A stretch of 64,000 nucleotides of DNA from Pseudomonas koreensis. GTDB lineage: Bacteria; Pseudomonadota; Gammaproteobacteria; Pseudomonadales; Pseudomonadaceae. Made by a program: the position numbers and the translations under genes. Location of the stretch: positions 5,248,501 through 5,312,500 of the forward strand of contig NZ_JALJWP010000001.1 of the NCBI RefSeq assembly GCF_024169245.1, given 5' to 3'. The notes beneath the pieces are model-generated. The model searched no databases, was not told the origin of the DNA, and saw nothing but the letters and a program-made list of their open reading frames with translations. How positions within the stretch are numbered: the stretch's first letter is position 1; each line of letters begins with the position of its first letter. Below, piece by piece: positions 28,467-41,114 of this stretch.

Positions 28467-31400
28467 TTACCTACAATCCCTGGAAACAGGCAAAGGCGCA
28501 AACAGCGCCTCGATATCACTCTGTTCCAGTTTGAATCCACCCGTCGTGCCACCCTCCAGTACCGCCCCGGCCAGCGCCGCTTTCTCCTGCTGCAACGCCT
28601 GGATCTTCTCCTCGACGGTGCCTTTGGCAATCAATTTGTAGACGAACACCGGATTGTTCTGGCCGATACGATAAGCCCGATCAGTCGCCTGATTCTCCAC
28701 CGCCGGGTTCCACCACGGATCGAAGTGAATCACCGTGTCCGCCGCCGTCAGGTTCAGACCGGTGCCGCCGGCCTTGAGGCTGATCAGGAACAACGGCACT
28801 TTGCCGCCCTGGAAATTCTTGACCGGCGTGCGCCGGTCGGTGGTGTCGCCGGTCAGCAAAGAATAGCCGAGCCCACGCTGCTGCAACTCCTCCTCGATCA
28901 GCGCCAACATCGAGGTGAACTGGGAGAACAGCAGAATCCGCCGGCCTTCGCCGAGCAATTCTTCGAGCATTTCCATCAGGCTGATCAGCTTGCCGCTGCC
29001 CGAGCGCAGCGCCTTGGCGGTGAGCGGCATGTTGATCAGGCGCAGATCGCAGCAGACCTGACGCAGCTTGAGCAGCGCATCAAGGATGATGATCTGGCTG
29101 CGCGCCACGCCACTGCGGGCGATTTCGTCGCGGACCTTTTTGTCCATCGCCACGCGCACCGTTTCATAGACGTCGCGCTGACCATCGCTGAGTTCGACCC
29201 AATGGATGATCTCGGTTTTCGGCGGCAACTCGGTAGCCACCTGATCCTTCTTGCGCCGCAGCAAAAACGGCTTGATCCGCGCCGTCAGGTGCTGCATGCG
29301 CTGCACGTTGCCGTGCTTTTCGATCGGCGTGCGGTAATCACGGTTGAACGATTTGCTGTCGCCGAGCCAGCCAGGCATCAGGAAATGGAACTGCGACCAC
29401 AGCTCGCCGAGATGGTTTTCCAATGGCGTACCGCTCAGGCACAAGCGCTGACGGGCCTGCAAGTCACGCGCAGCCTGCGCGGCTTTGCTCAGCGGGTTCT
29501 TGATGTTCTGCGCTTCGTCGAGAATCAATACACTCCACGCCTGCGGCTGCAACGTTTCCAGATCCCTGGGCAGCAATGCATAAGTGGTCAGCACCAGGTC
29601 GTATTCGGCGAGATTGGCGAAGTCTTTTTGCCGCCCGGTGCCGTGCAGCGCCAGCACTTTCAACTGCGGCGTGAAGCGCTCGGCCTCGTCGAGCCAGTTG
29701 GGAATCAGGCTGGTCGGCATCACCGCCAGTGCCGGACAATCGAGGCGCCCGGCGTGTTTTTCCGTAAGCAGATGCGCCAGGGTCTGCAGGGTTTTGCCCA
29801 GGCCCATGTCATCACCAAGAATGCCGCCGACCTCCAGCTCGCGCAGCGTCTGCATCCAGTTCAGGCCTTCGAGCTGATACGGGCGCAACTGCGCGTTGAG
29901 GCCGGCCGGCGCAGCAGCATGGGCGTGACTGGAATTCTGCAGGCGCTTGGCAAAGGTCCGCAGACGTTCGCCGCCCTGCCAATCCAGCGGCACGCCATCG
30001 AGCATGCTCAGGCGCGCGGCGTCTGGAGCGGTCAAGCGCAGCGCATCGCCCTGGTGTCCGCCCAGGTACAACTCGCCCAGCGCGGCCATCAGCGGCTTGA
30101 CCCGACTCAGCGGCAACGCGACCTTGGCGCCCGCCGGGTCGCCAAAACCGCTGGGCTTGAGTTCGATCAGGAGTTTTTCGTCATCGCTGCGTTGCGCCAG
30201 ATTGACCGGGTCGAGCAAGCGCGGCTGGGTGCGTAACAGGTGCAGAAGAATCGGCAACAAGCTGTAGCGCTCGCCGTTGACGACGATGCCCAACTGCAAA
30301 TCAAACCACTGATGCCCGGCCTCTTCTTCAACCTCGGCGTACCACTGCTCAACCTGCTCCACATTGAAATGAAAACCGGGACTGATCTCGATTTCCCAGT
30401 CAGCGGCGCGCAGCGTAGCAAGACCTTCGTGCATGAAACCGAGCCAGGCGGAATCATCCGGCAAGGTAAACATCTCGCCGGGACGATCCATGGCGCTTTT
30501 GCGCGTGGCTTTCTTGAAGCCATGTTTTTGCAGGCTCTGGCGCTGCTTCTTTTCCAGCGCGGGCTGACGCTGAATGCGCTGGGTTTCGCTGCCGTTGAGG
30601 ATCATCACTTCCGGGTTGCGATCCACCGCCGGATGACCGTTGTAGGTAAACACCAGCGCGGCGCGGTGCTCCAGCACATATTCCCAGCGCGAGCGTTCTC
30701 GACCGCTGACGAGGGTCAACTGCGGCTGCGGCAGCACGTCATCGATGATTCGTTCGGTGAGTTTGTGCGGTGGCGCAATTGGGGTCGCCGCGCTCATGCG
30801 ATGGCTGAACTGCATGGCCTGACGCGCCGGAATGTCAGGAGCCAGGGTCAAATGGCAGGCGAGTTTTTCTTCCAGCTCAGTGAACAGCGGGCCAACCTGG
30901 CGCTGCTCGCGATCAAGGTAGTAAAGCGGCTCCAGCGCCAGCACGGTTTCCTGCGCGACCTCGGCACTGCTCCACTGCGCGCGGAAGCCGCCGTCGGCCT
31001 GCTTGGCCCAAGAGAACTGGCCTACGCGTTTCGCGCCCGGTGCCAGTGGCTGCAAGTCTTCGAAGTCGAGGAACAGGCGCGAAGTACGCAGGAGCATTTC
31101 CAGCAGTTCGGCCCCACTGCTGCCTTCCAGCGGATAGCCGCTGTAATAGGCGTGATGGGAATGCATGGCGACCAGCAGCCTGGCGACTCGCAGATCCAGC
31201 TCGGACAGATAACCCGGCTGGCGCATGAGCATTTCCGAGAGCGAATACATCGGTTTGACTTCGCGTAACTCGCCGCTCTTGAGCTGGTAGACCTTGAAAA
31301 TATCGAGCAGCCACTTACCGTTCGCAGACGTCGGTTTGAGCTTGTAAAACAGACGCGTGACTGCGGTTTGCGCACTTTCTTCAGCAGGCTTGGCCGGCAC

Positions 31401-31766
31401 GGGAATTGTTGAAAGCCAATGCTCGAGCGCTCGCCCCAACGGGGTCTGTGCGTCGTTGTCAGAAGCATCCTCTCCCGTGCCCAGCAGGTGATAGATCACC
31501 GCCGCGCTGTGCTTGCAGTCGATTGCAACAGGACAGCTGCACAGGCATCGCAAGCTAACCGATCCCAACCGATCTTCGGACAGGTAAATGCTTTGCTCAT
31601 ACGCCTGAAGTTCCGAACCGACGCAGAACGCCTCTATCTTCTTGTCATCGATCTCGAGGATCTCGACCCGGTCATCGGCGGCATAAGCGCGGGCCTTGGC
31701 CAACGCCTTGCTACTGAATGCGTGGGTCCATATCAGCCCTTTAAGCCGCTCGATGAAAATGCTCAT
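28467..31766 (-). CDS. Large SWIM-domain SNF2 family helicase-like ATPase
   Basis: 1099 residues with a SWIM finger near 73-87 (CSCPVAIDCKHSAAV), a long middle region, and a SNF2 motor with Walker A DDMGLGKT near 652, DEAQ box near 749, GTPLENH and QATDRAYRIGQ near 1025. The motor is highly similar to that of the convergent gene at 25653. The roughly 200 extra residues lie between the SWIM finger and the motor. AAGGA precedes the ATG, 9 bases after the methylthioinosine phosphorylase stop, so it reads as the end of a nagZ-phosphorylase-helicase operon. Confidence 0.9.
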   Translation of the reverse strand: MSIFIERLKGLIWTHAFSSKALAKARAYAADDRVEILEIDDKKIEAFCVGSELQAYEQSIYLSEDRLGSVSLRCLCSCPVAIDCKHSAAVIYHLLGTGEDASDNDAQTPLGRALEHWLSTIPVPAKPAEESAQTAVTRLFYKLKPTSANGKWLLDIFKVYQLKSGELREVKPMYSLSEMLMRQPGYLSELDLRVARLLVAMHSHHAYYSGYPLEGSSGAELLEMLLRTSRLFLDFEDLQPLAPGAKRVGQFSWAKQADGGFRAQWSSAEVAQETVLALEPLYYLDREQRQVGPLFTELEEKLACHLTLAPDIPARQAMQFSHRMSAATPIAPPHKLTERIIDDVLPQPQLTLVSGRERSRWEYVLEHRAALVFTYNGHPAVDRNPEVMILNGSETQRIQRQPALEKKQRQSLQKHGFKKATRKSAMDRPGEMFTLPDDSAWLGFMHEGLATLRAADWEIEISPGFHFNVEQVEQWYAEVEEEAGHQWFDLQLGIVVNGERYSLLPILLHLLRTQPRLLDPVNLAQRSDDEKLLIELKPSGFGDPAGAKVALPLSRVKPLMAALGELYLGGHQGDALRLTAPDAARLSMLDGVPLDWQGGERLRTFAKRLQNSSHAHAAAPAGLNAQLRPYQLEGLNWMQTLRELEVGGILGDDMGLGKTLQTLAHLLTEKHAGRLDCPALAVMPTSLIPNWLDEAERFTPQLKVLALHGTGRQKDFANLAEYDLVLTTYALLPRDLETLQPQAWSVLILDEAQNIKNPLSKAAQAARDLQARQRLCLSGTPLENHLGELWSQFHFLMPGWLGDSKSFNRDYRTPIEKHGNVQRMQHLTARIKPFLLRRKKDQVATELPPKTEIIHWVELSDGQRDVYETVRVAMDKKVRDEIARSGVARSQIIILDALLKLRQVCCDLRLINMPLTAKALRSGSGKLISLMEMLEELLGEGRRILLFSQFTSMLALIEEELQQRGLGYSLLTGDTTDRRTPVKNFQGGKVPLFLISLKAGGTGLNLTAADTVIHFDPWWNPAVENQATDRAYRIGQNNPVFVYKLIAKGTVEEKIQALQQEKAALAGAVLEGGTTGGFKLEQSDIEALFAPLPVSRDCR

Positions 31767-31775
31767 GGACAGTCC

Positions 31776-33537
<1,762 letters not shown>

Positions 33538-33550
33538 AGAGATTCCTTGA

Positions 33551-33630
33551 AAACGAAAAACCCGATCTGCCTCTGTCCGCTACCGTGGGCAGTGCCCGGA
33601 CAGTCAGCAGAATTCATGCAGATCGGGTTC
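33551..33630 (-). terminator. Branched terminator after psrA
   Basis: A 12-bp perfect outer inverted repeat (AACCCGATCTGC at 33559, GCAGATCGGGTT at 33618) encloses a second 7-bp stem (CTGTCCG / CGGACAG). On the minus strand GGGTTTTTCGTTTTC follows, making a strong psrA terminator just ahead of nagZ. Confidence 0.8.
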
Positions 33631-33695
33631 AGTACGAGAGTCGGCATGGCCGGCTAGCTTAGCGGATAGCAGCTGCCGCGCCCACCCGTGCGCGG

Positions 33696-34403
33696 TCAAA
33701 CCTTGGCGGCGACCGGCCCGGACTTGCTGCGCGGACGCAATTGCGCGCTGGCCATGGCGGTATCGGTGACGCCGGTTTCAGCGCGCATGCCGGCCGCGAG
33801 GAACGGCACCATCAGGCGCATCACTTGCTCAATGGACGTGTTGACGCCGAAATCGGTTTCGGCAATCGCGCGCAAGGCCTTGATCCCGGACATGCTGAAC
33901 GCGGCGGCGCCAAGCATGAAGTGTACGCGCCAGAACAGCTCGATCGGCGGAATGCGTGGCGCCGCTTCGTTGACCAGCAACATGTAGCGGCGGAACACCT
34001 TGCCGTACATGTCTTCCAGATAACGCCGCAAGTGGCCCTGGCTCTGGCTGAACGCGAGGCCGAGCAAACGCATGAAGATCGACAGATCGTTACCGCTGCG
34101 GGGCTGCACCACGAGCGCTTGCTCGACGAGGATTTCCAACAGCTCTTCGAGGGTCGGCTTGTTCTCCGGCTTGGCCTGCCGGCGCTCCAGCTCTTTATCG
34201 AGGCTGACGCAGAACGGTCCGAGAAAACGCGAGAACACGGCTTGAATCAGCGCTTTCTTGGAGCCGAAGTGATAATTCACCGCAGCCAGATTGACGCCAG
34301 CCTTGCTGGTGATCAAACGCAATGAGGTTTCAGCGAATCCTTTCTCCGCGAACAACTGCTCGGCAGCATCAAGAATGCGTTCAACGGTTTCCGATTGGGC
34401 CAT
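33696..34403 (-). CDS. psrA: TetR-family regulator PsrA
   Basis: 235 residues from ATG 34403 (GGAG 5 bases upstream). The N-terminal TetR helix-turn-helix spans about 8-55 (SLRLITSKAGVNLAAVNYHFGSKKALI), followed by an all-helical ligand domain. PsrA responds to long-chain fatty acids, represses its own gene and beta-oxidation genes such as fadBA, and activates rpoS. Two PsrA palindromes cover its own promoter. The fadBA operon it should control lies 7 kb away in this window. Confidence 0.95.
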   Translation of the reverse strand: MAQSETVERILDAAEQLFAEKGFAETSLRLITSKAGVNLAAVNYHFGSKKALIQAVFSRFLGPFCVSLDKELERRQAKPENKPTLEELLEILVEQALVVQPRSGNDLSIFMRLLGLAFSQSQGHLRRYLEDMYGKVFRRYMLLVNEAAPRIPPIELFWRVHFMLGAAAFSMSGIKALRAIAETDFGVNTSIEQVMRLMVPFLAAGMRAETGVTDTAMASAQLRPRSKSGPVAAKV

Positions 34404-34418
34404 GGCTACTCCGCCTGA

Positions 34419-34445
34419 CAAACACTTGTTTGAAACATACGTTTC
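34419..34445. promoter_or_regulatory. Double PsrA operator
   Basis: Two palindromes of the PsrA form: CAAAC-ACTT-GTTTG (34419-34432) and GAAAC-ATAC-GTTTC (34432-34445), sharing one base. They cover the psrA -10 element, fitting autorepression relieved by fatty acids. Confidence 0.85.
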
Positions 34446-34462
34446 AGCCTGTGCCTTGTCAA
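34434..34462 (-). promoter_or_regulatory. psrA promoter
   Basis: On the minus strand TTGACA (34457-34462), 17 bases, TATGTT (34434-34439). The -35 is a perfect sigma-70 hexamer; the -10 lies inside the PsrA palindromes. Confidence 0.75.
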
Positions 34463-34570
34463 GCCTGCCGGTTCGTTTTGGGAATGGTCGGTCAGCTATT
34501 TAACCACACAAGGCACCCGCGTTAATAAGTCCCCTTTGCGACCACTCGGCGGGCGGAGAAAAAACGCCCA

Positions 34571-34598
34571 TTGCCAACACCGCTTCACTGTATATAAT
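34571..34598 (+). promoter_or_regulatory. lexA promoter
   Basis: TTGCCA (34571-34576), 16 bases, TATAAT (34593-34598), 35 bases before the lexA start. The -10 is inside the first LexA box. Confidence 0.75.
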
Positions 34599-34622
34599 CC
34601 CAGTCACTGTACAAAAAGACAG
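34588..34622. promoter_or_regulatory. Two LexA (SOS) boxes upstream of lexA
   Basis: Box 1 at 34588-34603 is CTGT-N8-CCAG, one mismatch from CTGT-N8-ACAG. Box 2 at 34607-34622 is a perfect CTGT-N8-ACAG ending 10 bases before the lexA ATG. Together they give autoregulated SOS control of lexA and sulA. Confidence 0.92.
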
Positions 34623-34632
34623 AGCGATCAAT

Positions 34633-35241
34633 ATGCTAAAGCTGACGCCACGCCAAGCCGAGATTCTGGCCTTCATCAAACGTTGCCTCGAAGACAACGG
34701 CTATCCGCCCACCCGTGCGGAAATCGCTCAGGAATTGGGTTTCAAATCGCCCAACGCGGCGGAAGAACATCTCAAGGCCCTGGCCCGCAAAGGCGCGATC
34801 GAGATGACCCCCGGCGCTTCCCGCGGCATCCGTATTCCCGGCTTCGAAGCCAAGGCCGACGACTCCACCCTGCCGATCATTGGCCGAGTGGCTGCCGGCG
34901 CGCCGATCCTCGCCCAGCAGCACATCGAAGAATCCTGCAACATCAACCCGACCTTCTTCCATCCTCGCGCCGACTATCTGTTGCGTGTGCATGGCATGAG
35001 CATGAAGGACATCGGCATCTTCGATGGTGACCTGCTGGCAGTGCACACCACCCGTGAAGCGCGTAACGGCCAGGTTGTGGTCGCCCGTATCGGCGACGAA
35101 GTGACAGTCAAACGCTTCAAGCGCGAAGGCAGCAAAGTCTGGCTGATCGCCGAAAACCCCGAGTTCGCCCCTATCGAAGTCGACCTGAAAGATCAGGAAC
35201 TGGTGATCGAAGGCTTGAGTGTCGGCGTCATTCGCCGCTAA
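34633..35241 (+). CDS. lexA: SOS repressor LexA
   Basis: 202 residues. The winged helix (1-70) reads [15 protein letters not shown]... with recognition region [13 protein letters not shown]. The self-cleavage site Ala88-Gly89 (VAAGAP) and the Ser123 / Lys160 dyad are present. RecA-stimulated cleavage derepresses the SOS genes. The two boxes upstream show autoregulation. sulA follows after 10 bases. Confidence 0.98.
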   Translation: MLKLTPRQAEILAFIKRCLEDNGYPPTRAEIAQELGFKSPNAAEEHLKALARKGAIEMTPGASRGIRIPGFEAKADDSTLPIIGRVAAGAPILAQQHIEESCNINPTFFHPRADYLLRVHGMSMKDIGIFDGDLLAVHTTREARNGQVVVARIGDEVTVKRFKREGSKVWLIAENPEFAPIEVDLKDQELVIEGLSVGVIRR

Positions 35242-35251
35242 AGGAGGCTCC

Positions 35252-35725
35252 ATGCAGTTCCCACACACACCTCAGCAAACACAACTGCCTTTATTCGAAG
35301 CGTTTCTGGCGCAGCCTATGGCGCCGATTCTGAAAGACGTGGTCGAGCGTGATTGGAATGCCAAACCCGATGCCTTCAGTGAGCTGTCACTGCGTGGTGC
35401 TGCCGGGAACTGCCTCAACCTGCTCGCGCCGATCCTGCGTGAGCTCAGCGAGGATCAGGATGCTCGCTGGCTGACGCTGATCGCACCGCCCGCCAGTCTG
35501 ACGCAAACCTGGCTACGCGATGCCGGTCTGAACCGCGAACGCATTCTGCTGCTGCAACCGCGCGGCACTCAAAGTGCTCAGCAACTGGCGTGCGAAGCGC
35601 TGCGCCTGGGTCGCAGCCATACGGTAGTTACCTGGCTCAACCCGCTGAATGCCAATTCGCGGCAACAACTGATCAGCGCCGCGCGTACGGGCGAAGCTCA
35701 GAGTCTGAACATTCGTTTGGGTTGA
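35252..35725 (+). CDS. sulA: SOS cell-division inhibitor SulA
   Basis: 157 residues from ATG 35252, with a perfect AAGGAGG 8 bases upstream. The RecA-like SulA family core has the conserved TLIAPPASLTQTWLRDAGL and VVTWLNPLNANSRQQL stretches. SulA blocks FtsZ polymerisation during DNA damage and is normally removed by Lon. In pseudomonads sulA is the second gene of the lexA operon, as here, so both are derepressed together. Lon and FtsZ are not in the window. Confidence 0.93.
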   Translation: MQFPHTPQQTQLPLFEAFLAQPMAPILKDVVERDWNAKPDAFSELSLRGAAGNCLNLLAPILRELSEDQDARWLTLIAPPASLTQTWLRDAGLNRERILLLQPRGTQSAQQLACEALRLGRSHTVVTWLNPLNANSRQQLISAARTGEAQSLNIRLG

Positions 35726-35822
35726 TTAATGGGTGATGCGCGCTGTGTGAAGCGCAGGGCTTCTCAATGGATAGAGAAGCCGATCTGAAGCGCAAGCGAT
35801 CGAGAAAAGGTCAAGGCGTGGA

Positions 35823-36056
35823 TCAATGAAGAACCCGCGGCCCCTCTTCCTTATCAAACTCGCCTTCAACCATACGACCTGCCATCTGCACGCCGACGCT
35901 CAACATCGCTTTGGCGATTTCAACGTGCTGGCCTTGCAGGAATGCCTTGGCATCCTCGGAGAAATCCAGCGTCACCAGGGAACCTTCGTCCTCAGCCCTG
36001 CGCAGTTCAATTCGGCCGTCTGGTAACTCGACAATTTCTAGAAAGGACGTTGGCAT
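35823..36056 (-). CDS. Conserved small Pseudomonas protein, unknown function
   Basis: 77 residues, acidic, no TM or signal peptide: MPTSFLEIVELPDGRIELRR then a helical DFSEDAKAFL and an acidic tail. It resembles the small protein found at this place between sulA and topA in other pseudomonads. I see no motif that reveals a role. The 97 bases between it and sulA contain a GGCTTCTC / GAGAAGCC hairpin near 35758-35781 without a T-run. Confidence 0.75.
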   Translation of the reverse strand: MPTSFLEIVELPDGRIELRRAEDEGSLVTLDFSEDAKAFLQGQHVEIAKAMLSVGVQMAGRMVEGEFDKEEGPRVLH

Positions 36057-36162
36057 ATAAGTCTGTTCTCCACGAAAGGCAGCGATTATATAGACATCAT
36101 TCGAGCTTCGCTCGGGATCTTGACCAGCAGCATGTTTCAGATTGCCACTGCATCAAACCCCG

Positions 36163-36687
36163 TCAGCACTCGTTCAAGCCTTCACGGAATCTGATGGCCA
36201 AGCCTTTGAGGCTCTGTCGCCAGCTCTCCAGCTCCTCTCGAGTCAGCTCTTCTGACGCCTCTTCTTCATCCAGGTTGATGGCCTGAATCAGCGGCTGTGT
36301 CACGTCGCCTTTCGGCTTGCGTGGCACCCTGGGAGGTTGAAACAGTGCCGCGTGCGCCGCCAGCAGTTTGGCCAGCCAGGTTTCCGAGTTCCCGGCCAGC
36401 TCGACCATTTCTGCGAGCTCCGGGATAGCGATCGATTCCAGGACTTCCTGCTTCAGCAACTCCTCCGCCCTCGGCGAATTGGCCTGCGGCAGCCGGTAAA
36501 AGCCGGCAATCTCATGACACAGACCCAGCAGTGCGCCGTAGAGGTGGAACAACGCCGACTCACGCCCGGCCTGAATCAGCGCCAGAGAATTCATCGCCCG
36601 CCCTTCTTCTGCACGAGCCAGAGCTTCCAGTGACAGGCCGGCGAAATAGATTTTCTGGTTGGTGCGGGTATAGAGTTCGTGGGCCAT
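36163..36687 (-). CDS. DUF6586-like conserved protein
   Basis: 174 residues from ATG 36687, with GGAGG upstream; the frame from 36702 is longer without support. It is helical and soluble, with an N-terminal MAHELYTRTNQKIYFAGLSL and an acidic EEEASEELTREELESW segment near the C-terminus. It is conserved between topA and the small downstream gene in pseudomonads. No function can be assigned. Confidence 0.75.
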   Translation of the reverse strand: MAHELYTRTNQKIYFAGLSLEALARAEEGRAMNSLALIQAGRESALFHLYGALLGLCHEIAGFYRLPQANSPRAEELLKQEVLESIAIPELAEMVELAGNSETWLAKLLAAHAALFQPPRVPRKPKGDVTQPLIQAINLDEEEASEELTREELESWRQSLKGLAIRFREGLNEC

Positions 36688-36769
36688 GACGGCAGCCTCC
36701 ACAACGAAATAATTGCTTCACACAGGCCGGACAGTGTCGTGGATCAGCCAATGCCACCGCAAGCACAAA

Positions 36770-36812
36770 ACAAAAAGGCCGCATGAAATCCTTGAGGTTT
36801 CATGCGGCCTTT
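36770..36812 (-). terminator. Intrinsic terminator after topA
   Basis: Stem GGCCGCATGAAA / TTTCATGCGGCC (12 bp) with a 9-base loop. On the minus strand a TTTTTGTTTTG tract follows, 20 bases after the topA stop. Confidence 0.9.
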
Positions 36813-36831
36813 TCGCTGTTCAGACTAACGC

Positions 36832-39465
36832 TTACTCAGCCTTGGCCTTCGCGCTGCGCTTGTCTTCAACTGTCCACTTGCCACCGTCGTAATACGCTTT
36901 CCAGCCTGTAGGCTTGCCGTCGACTTCGGTCTGCACGTATTGCTCCTTGGTCTTGCGGCTGTAGCGGATGACCGCCGGCAGACCGTCAGGATCCTTCTGC
37001 GGAGCTTCGCACAGGAAGTGGTACTTCGGATCGATCTCGTCCTTGTGCGGCAGAATCTCGATCACCAGCGGAGCACGGGTCTCGCGGTTTTTCGGGAACT
37101 GACTGGCGGCCAGGAACAAACCGGATGCGCCGTCGCGCAGGATGTAGGTGTCGTTGACCTTTTCGCATTTAAGCTCAGGCATCTTCACCGGATCCATCTT
37201 CGGTGGCGCTGCGTCACCGCTCTTCAGCAGTTTGCGGGTGTTTTTGCACTCCGGGTTGGTGCAGCCGAAGAACTTGCCGAAACGACCGGTCTTGAGCTGC
37301 ATCTCACTGCCGCATTTGTCGCATTCCAGACTAGGACCTTCATAGCCCTTGATGCGATAACTGCCTTCTTCGATTTCATAACCGGCGCAATCCGGGTTGT
37401 TGCCGCAGATGTGCAACTTGCGCTTTTCGTCCAGCAGATAGGCATCCATCGCGGTGCTGCAGATTGGGCAGCGATGCTTGCCGCGCAGTACCAGCGATTC
37501 CGATTCACCCTCGTCGTCCGCGGCGATTTCATCGCCCGGCACCAGGTTGACCGTGGCCTTGCAGCGCTCCTTCGGCGGCAGGCTGTAGCCAGAGCAGCCG
37601 AGGAACACGCCAGTCGAGGCAGTACGAATCTGCATCGGACGACCGCAGGTAGTGCACGGAATGTCGGTCATGACTGGCTGGTTGGCACGCATGCCGCTGT
37701 CCGGGTTTTCCGCCACCTCGAGCTTCTTCTTGAAGTCGCCGTAGAACTCGTCCAGTACGTTTTTCCAGTCGCGCTCGCCCTGCGCCACGTCATCGAGGTT
37801 CTCTTCCATGCCGGCGGTGAAGCCGTAGTCCATGAGATTGGAGAAACTTTCCGAGAGTCGCTCAGTGACGATGTCGCCCATCTTTTCCGAATAGAAACGA
37901 CGGTTGTGCAGCGTGACGTAACCGCGATCCTGAATGGTCGAAATGATCGCAGCGTAGGTCGAAGGACGACCGATGCCGCGTTTTTCCATTTCCTTGACCA
38001 GACTGGCTTCGGAATAACGCGCCGGTGGCTTGGTGAAATGCTGCGATGGATCGAGCTTGATCAGCTTCATCACATCGCCTTGCGCCATATCCGGCAGTAC
38101 ATCGTCATCGCCAGGCTTGGCGATCTGCGGCATTACACGGGTGTAACCGTCGAACTTGAGGATACGGCCCTTGGCGCGCAGCTCGAAGTCGCCAGCGCCT
38201 ACGCTGACGGTGGTCGACAGGTACTGCGCCGGCAGCATCTGGCAGGCGAGGAACTGGCGCCAGATCAGCTCGTACAGACGCTCGGCATCGCGCTCCATAC
38301 CCGCCAGCTTGCTCGGCGTGGTGTTGGCGTCGGACGGACGAATCGCTTCGTGAGCCTCTTGCGCGCCTTCCTTGCTGCTGTAAACGTTCGGCGTTTCCGG
38401 CAGGTACTTCCTGCCGAACTCGTCTTCGATGTAAGTGCGTGCCATCGCTACGGCGTCGGCCGAGAGATTGGTCGAGTCGGTACGCATGTAAGTGATGTAG
38501 CCCGCTTCGTACAGACGCTGGGCCATCATCATGGTTTTCTTCACGCCGAAACCGAGACGGTTGCTCGCAGCCTGCTGCAAGGTCGACGTGATGAACGGCG
38601 CCGACGGCTTGCTGCTGGTCGGCTTGTCTTCGCGCTTGACGATGCTGTAGCTGGACGCCTTGAGCTTCTCCAGCGCGGCCATGGCCTGAGCTTCGTTCAG
38701 CGGCTTGAAGGCTTCGCCTTTTTCGCGAGCGACCTCGAAACGCACGGTCGAGCCTTTGGCAGTGCCCAGATCAGCATGCACTTCCCAGTATTCTTCAGGG
38801 TTGAAGGCACGAATTTCGCGCTCACGCTCGACCACCAGTTTCACGGCTACCGATTGCACACGACCAGCAGACAGACCACGGGCGATCTTCGCCCACAGCA
38901 GCGGCGACACCATATAGCCGACGACGCGATCGAGGAAGCGACGCGCCTGCTGGGCGTTGACACGATCGATGTCCAGCTCGCCGGGCTCGGAGAAGGCTTC
39001 CTGAATCGCCTTTTTGGTGATTTCGTTGAACACCACGCGCTTGTAACGGCTGTCGTCACCACCGATGGCTTCGCGCAGGTGCCAGGCAATGGCTTCCCCC
39101 TCGCGATCCAAGTCGGTTGCGAGATAGATGGTGTCAGCATCCTTGGCGAGCCGGCGCAGCTCTTCGATCACTTTCTCTTTGCCTGGAAGGATCTCGTACT
39201 GGGCTTTCCAGCCGTGCTCGGGATCGACGCCCATGCGCGAGACCAGCTGCTTGCGCGCTTTGTCTTTCGGCGAGAGCACTGGACCTTCGCCCGCAGCGGC
39301 CTTGCCACGCTTGGCGGCTGGCTCTTTGCTGGCGCTAGCCGAACCGCTGGTGGGCAGGTCTCGGATATGGCCGATACTCGACTTCACCACGTATTGGTTA
39401 CCCAGATACTTGTTGATGGTCTTGGCCTTAGCCGGGGATTCCACAATGACCAGCGATTTGCCCAT
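36832..39465 (-). CDS. topA: DNA topoisomerase I
   Basis: 877 residues of type IA topoisomerase: N-terminal TOPRIM ([31 protein letters not shown]), active-site Tyr in [12 protein letters not shown], and three C-terminal zinc ribbons near residues 605-640, 675-705 and 715-740 ([24 protein letters not shown]). A basic Lys-rich tail ends the protein ([10 protein letters not shown]). An insert with Ala/Lys ([19 protein letters not shown]) interrupts the TOPRIM domain, common in pseudomonads. It relaxes negative supercoils behind RNA polymerase. Confidence 0.97.
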   Translation of the reverse strand: MGKSLVIVESPAKAKTINKYLGNQYVVKSSIGHIRDLPTSGSASASKEPAAKRGKAAAGEGPVLSPKDKARKQLVSRMGVDPEHGWKAQYEILPGKEKVIEELRRLAKDADTIYLATDLDREGEAIAWHLREAIGGDDSRYKRVVFNEITKKAIQEAFSEPGELDIDRVNAQQARRFLDRVVGYMVSPLLWAKIARGLSAGRVQSVAVKLVVEREREIRAFNPEEYWEVHADLGTAKGSTVRFEVAREKGEAFKPLNEAQAMAALEKLKASSYSIVKREDKPTSSKPSAPFITSTLQQAASNRLGFGVKKTMMMAQRLYEAGYITYMRTDSTNLSADAVAMARTYIEDEFGRKYLPETPNVYSSKEGAQEAHEAIRPSDANTTPSKLAGMERDAERLYELIWRQFLACQMLPAQYLSTTVSVGAGDFELRAKGRILKFDGYTRVMPQIAKPGDDDVLPDMAQGDVMKLIKLDPSQHFTKPPARYSEASLVKEMEKRGIGRPSTYAAIISTIQDRGYVTLHNRRFYSEKMGDIVTERLSESFSNLMDYGFTAGMEENLDDVAQGERDWKNVLDEFYGDFKKKLEVAENPDSGMRANQPVMTDIPCTTCGRPMQIRTASTGVFLGCSGYSLPPKERCKATVNLVPGDEIAADDEGESESLVLRGKHRCPICSTAMDAYLLDEKRKLHICGNNPDCAGYEIEEGSYRIKGYEGPSLECDKCGSEMQLKTGRFGKFFGCTNPECKNTRKLLKSGDAAPPKMDPVKMPELKCEKVNDTYILRDGASGLFLAASQFPKNRETRAPLVIEILPHKDEIDPKYHFLCEAPQKDPDGLPAVIRYSRKTKEQYVQTEVDGKPTGWKAYYDGGKWTVEDKRSAKAKAE

Positions 39466-39579
39466 GGATCAGAAAATTCCTGAATTCTAGAAGTGAAAGG
39501 CGGTTGGCGCCTGACGCGGCACCGCTATATATAGTTGATACAAGGTGAGGTCAAGCGCAGGATTGTCTGCGCAGTCGCC

Positions 39580-39816
39580 TCAAACCTTGGCAAAAAGGCT
39601 CGGTTCGGCTTGCACCAAAGCAAAGCGCGGCACCTGCTCGCCGTCAACCTCGACCGACTCGACGAACATGCTCAGCGGGCGCACCCAAAAGCCGTAATCG
39701 CCATACAGGGCTTGGTAAAAGACCACTTCTTCTTCGGTTTCGGAATGCCGCGCAACACTGAATACACGGTATTGCGGACCTTTGTAATGTTGGTAGAGCC
39801 CAGGTTGTATCGGCAT
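39580..39816 (-). CDS. DUF1653 domain protein
   Basis: 78 residues covering one DUF1653 domain: YQHYKGPQYRVFSVARHSET then the PLSMFVESVEVDG end. It is a small beta-rich protein, no signal peptide, function unknown. It is conserved between topA and fadA in Pseudomonas. Confidence 0.85.
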   Translation of the reverse strand: MPIQPGLYQHYKGPQYRVFSVARHSETEEEVVFYQALYGDYGFWVRPLSMFVESVEVDGEQVPRFALVQAEPSLFAKV

Positions 39817-39861
39817 GCTTCGGCCCTCACTGAAATCTTTTCGAAAATAAATAAAAAACCC

Positions 39862-39892
39862 AAAAACAAAAACCGGGGCACTGGGCCCCGGC
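39862..39892 (-). terminator. Intrinsic terminator after fadBA
   Basis: Stem CCGGGGC / GCCCCGG followed on the minus strand by TTTTTGTTTTTGGG. It starts 19 bases after the fadA stop. Confidence 0.88.
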
Positions 39893-39909
39893 TTCCATCG
39901 ACGAGACGC

Positions 39910-41100
<1,191 letters not shown>

Positions 41101-41114
41101 CTAGTTGGGGGCGC

